A model generated the notes under the pieces. It saw only the letters and a list, made by a program, of their open reading frames with translations. It was not told the origin of the DNA and did no database searches. The translations under genes and the position numbers were made by a program. A stretch of DNA of 34,484 nucleotides. Origin: an uncultured Porphyromonadaceae bacterium (GTDB lineage: Bacteria; Bacteroidota; Bacteroidia; Bacteroidales; Muribaculaceae). Positions 31,222-34,484 of the stretch are shown piece by piece (the first letter of the stretch is position 1; every line of letters starts with the position of its first letter). The stretch spans positions 1 to 34,484 of the forward strand of contig CALDIF010000068.1 in the NCBI GenBank assembly GCA_937901905.1, read 5' to 3'.

Positions 31222-34200
31222 ATGAAGAACAATATATTTATTAATAAATACGTGATGGCGTGCGCCATCTCGATAGTGATAGCACTGGTGGGCTATATCT
31301 CAATGAGCTCGCTGGCAGTCGAGCAGTATCCAGACATCGCACCTCCTACGGTGATGGTCTCCACCAGCTACTCCGGTGCCGACGAGAACACGGTGATGAA
31401 GTCGGTCATCCAGCCGCTCGAAGAAGCCATCAACGGTGTGCCGGACATGACCTATATGACCTCCAAGGCATCTTCCAATGGCGACGCAGAGATTACCGTC
31501 TACTTCAAGCAGGGCACTGACCCCGACATGGCGACGGTGAACGTGCAGAACCGCGTGACCCGTACACAAGCCCTGCTGCCTGCCGATGTGAACAAGATTG
31601 GTGTGACGGTGCAGAAACGACAGAACAACATCCTGCAGATCTTCGCCGTGAAGAGTGCCGACGGCAAGTATGATGAAGACTTTGTCTCGAACTATGTCGA
31701 TATCAACGTCAAACCGCGCCTGATGCGTATCACCGGTGTGGGTAACGTACAGAGCATGGGTAATACATACGCCCTGCGCATCTGGCTGAAGCCCGACGTG
31801 ATGGCACAGTACAACCTGACGCCCAACGATATCTTCGCAGCTATTGGAGGACAGAGTTTCGTGTCGGCTGTGGGTTCCTTGGGCGAACAGTCAGACAACT
31901 CCTACCAGTACTCCATGCAGTACAAAGGTACGCTGAAGACTGTCGAGGAGTTCAACGACATCGTGTTGCGTACCAGTGGCGGCGGTATGCTGCACCTGAG
32001 CGACGTAGCCGAAGTGAAGATTGGTGCCGTGAGCTACAACTTCTCCTCGAATATCCAAGACCGCCCAGGTGCCCTCTTCATGGTGTTTGCAGCTCCGGGA
32101 GCCAACGCCACCGAGGTGAACGCCCGCATCAACAAGACATTTGAGGATTTGAAGGCAACGATGCCTGCCGGATTGGAGTTCGTGACCATGATGACCAGCG
32201 ACGACTTCCTCTTTGCCGCCATCCATAACGTGGTGGAGACACTCGTCATCGCCATCATCCTGGTCATCTTGGTGGTGTTCTTCTTCCTTCAGAACTTCAA
32301 GGCCACCATCATCCCCTCTATCTCTATTATCGTGTCGCTGTTGGGTACGTTTGCCATCGTCTCATTGGCGGGCTTCTCGCTCAACATCCTGACGCTGTTC
32401 GCACTGGTGCTGGCTATCGGTACGGTGGTCGACGACGCCATTGTGGTGGTCGAGGCCGTCATGGCAAAGATGGAGGGTGGCATCAGTGATGCCCGTGAAG
32501 CCACCCGTCAGGCCATGAACGAGGTGTCGGTAGCCGTCGTCTCATGTACCTTGGTGTTCATGGCGGTGTTCATCCCCGTGACATTCATGCCCGGTACCTC
32601 AGGTACCTTCTTCACACAGTTTGGTGTGACTATCGCTTCGTCTGTAGGACTGTCGTGCGTGTCGGCTCTCACGCTCTGTCCTGCCCTCTGCGCCATTATG
32701 ATGCGCGTGACGGAAGGCAAGAAGGAAGGCAAGAGCCTGACCTATTATACGAAAAAGGCCTACGAAGCCAGCTATAGTGCTATATATAATAAGTATAGCA
32801 AGAGTGTCCAGAAGTTCATCAAGCGCCCCATTCTGGCATGGAGCCTGCTGGCTCTTGCCGCCGTATTGCTGGTATTTTTTATGAAGAGTCTGCCTTCCGG
32901 CCTTGTGCCTCAGGAGGACCAGGGCGTGTTCCTGGCTGAGCTGCAGGCACCAGAAGGTTCCACGCTGCAGCAGACCCGTGAGATGATGAAGCAGGTAGAG
33001 GATAAGGTGAAGCAGATTCCCGAACTGGAGAGTTTTGCCGTCGCCTGCGGCTATGGCATGTTGTCGGGTGCCGGTTCTAACTATGCCACGCTGGTGGTCC
33101 GCCTGAAGAACTGGGAAGAGCGTCCCGGCATGAACCACTTGCTGACGCTCGTCATGTACCGTTTCTACTTTGACTGCCAGGAAATCAAGGACGTACGGGT
33201 GTTGCCCTTTGAGATGCCGCAGATTCCTGGCTATGGTACGAGTAACAGCGTGAGCCTGGTGGTGGAGGATCCCACCGACGGTAACCTGTCGGAGTTTGCC
33301 AAGCAGACCGAACATTTCTTAGCTAAACTGTCTGAGCGTCCTGAGATAGCCTCCGCCTCATCAACCTATTCTGAACGCTTCCCGAAGTATCAGGTTGATG
33401 TCGATGCAGCCCAGTGCGACCGTGCTGGTGTATCGCCGGCTGACGTGTTGAATACGCTCGGTACTTTCTGCGGTGGCGCATATATCGGCAACTTCAACCA
33501 GTTTGGTAAGGTCTACCGCATCATGGCTGCCGCCTCGCCCGAATACCGTCTTGACCCGCAGTCGCTGCAAAACATCTTTGTGCAGGTAGGCAACGGCAAG
33601 ATGGCTCCTATTTCCGAGTTTGTCAGTCTTAAGCAGATTGTCGGTCCTTCCAACATCGAGCACTTCAACCTGTTCCAAAGCATCTCATGCTACATTAGCA
33701 CAGGTAGCGGCTATACCGAGGGCGATGCCCACAAGGCCATTGCCGAGGTGTTCAAGGAGGAGATGCCCAATACGGCCACCTACGAGTATAGTGGTATGTC
33801 GCGTGAGTTGGAAGAGGCTGCCGGCTCTAATGCTACGTCTCTCATCTACGTCATCTGTGCCATCCTTATCTACCTCATCCTGGCATCGCTCTACAATTCA
33901 TGGTTCACACCGTGTGCTGTGCTGTTCAGTGTGCCGTTCGGACTGATGGGTGCTTTTGTGTTCGCATACTTAGGTAGCCTGTTGGGCCTGCCGGGCATGG
34001 ACAATAACATCTATCTGCAGACGGGTGTTATCATGCTGATAGGTTTGCTGGCCAAGACGGCCATCTTGATTACCGAGTTCGCCACTGAGCGCCGTGCCCA
34101 GGGTATGAGCATCCGCGATGCAGCCTTCGAGGCATGCAAGGAACGTCTGCGTCCCATCTTGATGACGGTGGCCACGATGATTATCGGTATGATTCCCCTC

Positions 34201-34389
34201 GTGATTGAGGGCGGCGCCGGTGCCAATGGTAACCGTGCCCTTGCCTTGGGTGTTATAGGCGGTATGAGCATCGGCACCATTGCCCTGCTCTTCGTCGTTC
34301 CTGCCTTCTTTATCGTGTTCCAGAAGTTGCACGAGAAGTATCAAGGTGCTCCGAAGATGAAAAATGTAGAAGTAAAAACGGTGGAATAA
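31222..34389 (+). CDS. RND multidrug efflux pump (AcrB/HAE1 type)
   Basis: A 1055-residue inner-membrane proton-driven exporter. TM1 (VMACAISIVIALVGYISMSSL) is followed by the large periplasmic loop, the second TM bundle with the proton-relay Asp pair in GTVVDDAIVVVEA, a second periplasmic loop (from about 560) and the last TM bundle, with the Lys in LIGLLAKTAILITEFA. Full length for HAE1 pumps. Substrates cannot be told from sequence. It lies between its adaptor and the start of the outer-membrane channel gene. Confidence 0.97.
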   Translation: MKNNIFINKYVMACAISIVIALVGYISMSSLAVEQYPDIAPPTVMVSTSYSGADENTVMKSVIQPLEEAINGVPDMTYMTSKASSNGDAEITVYFKQGTDPDMATVNVQNRVTRTQALLPADVNKIGVTVQKRQNNILQIFAVKSADGKYDEDFVSNYVDINVKPRLMRITGVGNVQSMGNTYALRIWLKPDVMAQYNLTPNDIFAAIGGQSFVSAVGSLGEQSDNSYQYSMQYKGTLKTVEEFNDIVLRTSGGGMLHLSDVAEVKIGAVSYNFSSNIQDRPGALFMVFAAPGANATEVNARINKTFEDLKATMPAGLEFVTMMTSDDFLFAAIHNVVETLVIAIILVILVVFFFLQNFKATIIPSISIIVSLLGTFAIVSLAGFSLNILTLFALVLAIGTVVDDAIVVVEAVMAKMEGGISDAREATRQAMNEVSVAVVSCTLVFMAVFIPVTFMPGTSGTFFTQFGVTIASSVGLSCVSALTLCPALCAIMMRVTEGKKEGKSLTYYTKKAYEASYSAIYNKYSKSVQKFIKRPILAWSLLALAAVLLVFFMKSLPSGLVPQEDQGVFLAELQAPEGSTLQQTREMMKQVEDKVKQIPELESFAVACGYGMLSGAGSNYATLVVRLKNWEERPGMNHLLTLVMYRFYFDCQEIKDVRVLPFEMPQIPGYGTSNSVSLVVEDPTDGNLSEFAKQTEHFLAKLSERPEIASASSTYSERFPKYQVDVDAAQCDRAGVSPADVLNTLGTFCGGAYIGNFNQFGKVYRIMAAASPEYRLDPQSLQNIFVQVGNGKMAPISEFVSLKQIVGPSNIEHFNLFQSISCYISTGSGYTEGDAHKAIAEVFKEEMPNTATYEYSGMSRELEEAAGSNATSLIYVICAILIYLILASLYNSWFTPCAVLFSVPFGLMGAFVFAYLGSLLGLPGMDNNIYLQTGVIMLIGLLAKTAILITEFATERRAQGMSIRDAAFEACKERLRPILMTVATMIIGMIPLVIEGGAGANGNRALALGVIGGMSIGTIALLFVVPAFFIVFQKLHEKYQGAPKMKNVEVKTVE

Positions 34390-34392
34390 ATT

Positions 34393-34484
34393 ATGAAAAG
34401 ACTAAGCAATATCTTCATAGCCACAGCCGTGAGCCTGATGCTCACGGGCTGCGGCATTTATAATAAGTACGAGCAGAATACCCC
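34393..34484 (+). CDS. Outer-membrane efflux lipoprotein, N-terminal part (cut by the window edge)
   Basis: An open frame starts 3 bp after the pump stop (MKRLSNIFIATAVSLMLTGCG). The signal ends in LTGC, a standard lipobox, and IYNKYEQ follows. Position and signal fit the OprM/NodT outer-membrane factor of the RND system. Only 30 residues are visible. Confidence 0.8.
   Translation, partial: MKRLSNIFIATAVSLMLTGCGIYNKYEQNT

Overview
The window looks like chromosome from a gut-type Bacteroidales bacterium (Muribaculaceae/Prevotellaceae-like; the genus cannot be read from the sequence). The support is Bacteroidetes-type promoters (TTG/TTTG, about 20 bases, then TAnnTTTG) before glnS, the Leu tRNA and the efflux operon, Bacteroidetes-type lipoprotein signals, an inositol-phosphate synthase in a lipid cluster, and dockerin-like modules on secreted glycosidases.

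Positions 1-1903 look like one end of an integrated element. It holds a partial gene tail, a compact folded segment, six 12-bp phased direct repeats and a tyrosine integrase that sits beside the 3' end of an intact tRNA-Gly(CCC). The rest of the element lies left of the window. From 2014 to 10047 the genes are on the minus strand. In transcription order they are a UDP-glucose-dehydrogenase-like protein that lacks the catalytic Cys, pdxA, a sugar/polyol-phosphate nucleotidyltransferase, an ATP-grasp enzyme, a CDP-alcohol phosphatidyltransferase, a HAD phosphatase, myo-inositol-phosphate synthase and a small lipoprotein. The block from the nucleotidyltransferase to the inositol-phosphate synthase is a candidate pathway for making and attaching an inositol-type lipid headgroup.

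From 10300 to 17743 the plus strand carries trpS, glpA, glpB (no glpC), prmC, glnS and an NfnA/PyrK-like flavoprotein without its usual partner. From 17820 to 24266 the minus strand carries secreted or envelope proteins: a GH53 galactanase and a GH13 amylase with dockerin-like repeats, a secreted protein with a possible cohesin-like fold, a SRPBCC protein and an SH3-like secreted protein. The spacers here hold arrays of short hairpins and 10-bp phased ATTTACG repeats.

At 24657-24809 there is a tRNA-Leu(TAA) whose acceptor stem has two mismatches, followed by a direct repeat of its own 3' end. To its right codon choice changes clearly (Gln moves from mostly CAA to mostly CAG). The genes there are an envelope operon (TPR/OmpA-like lipoprotein, thioredoxin-fold lipoprotein without CxxC, AsmA-like protein) and an RND efflux operon (adaptor, pump, start of an outer-membrane channel). 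This boundary may mark acquired DNA or a contig join.
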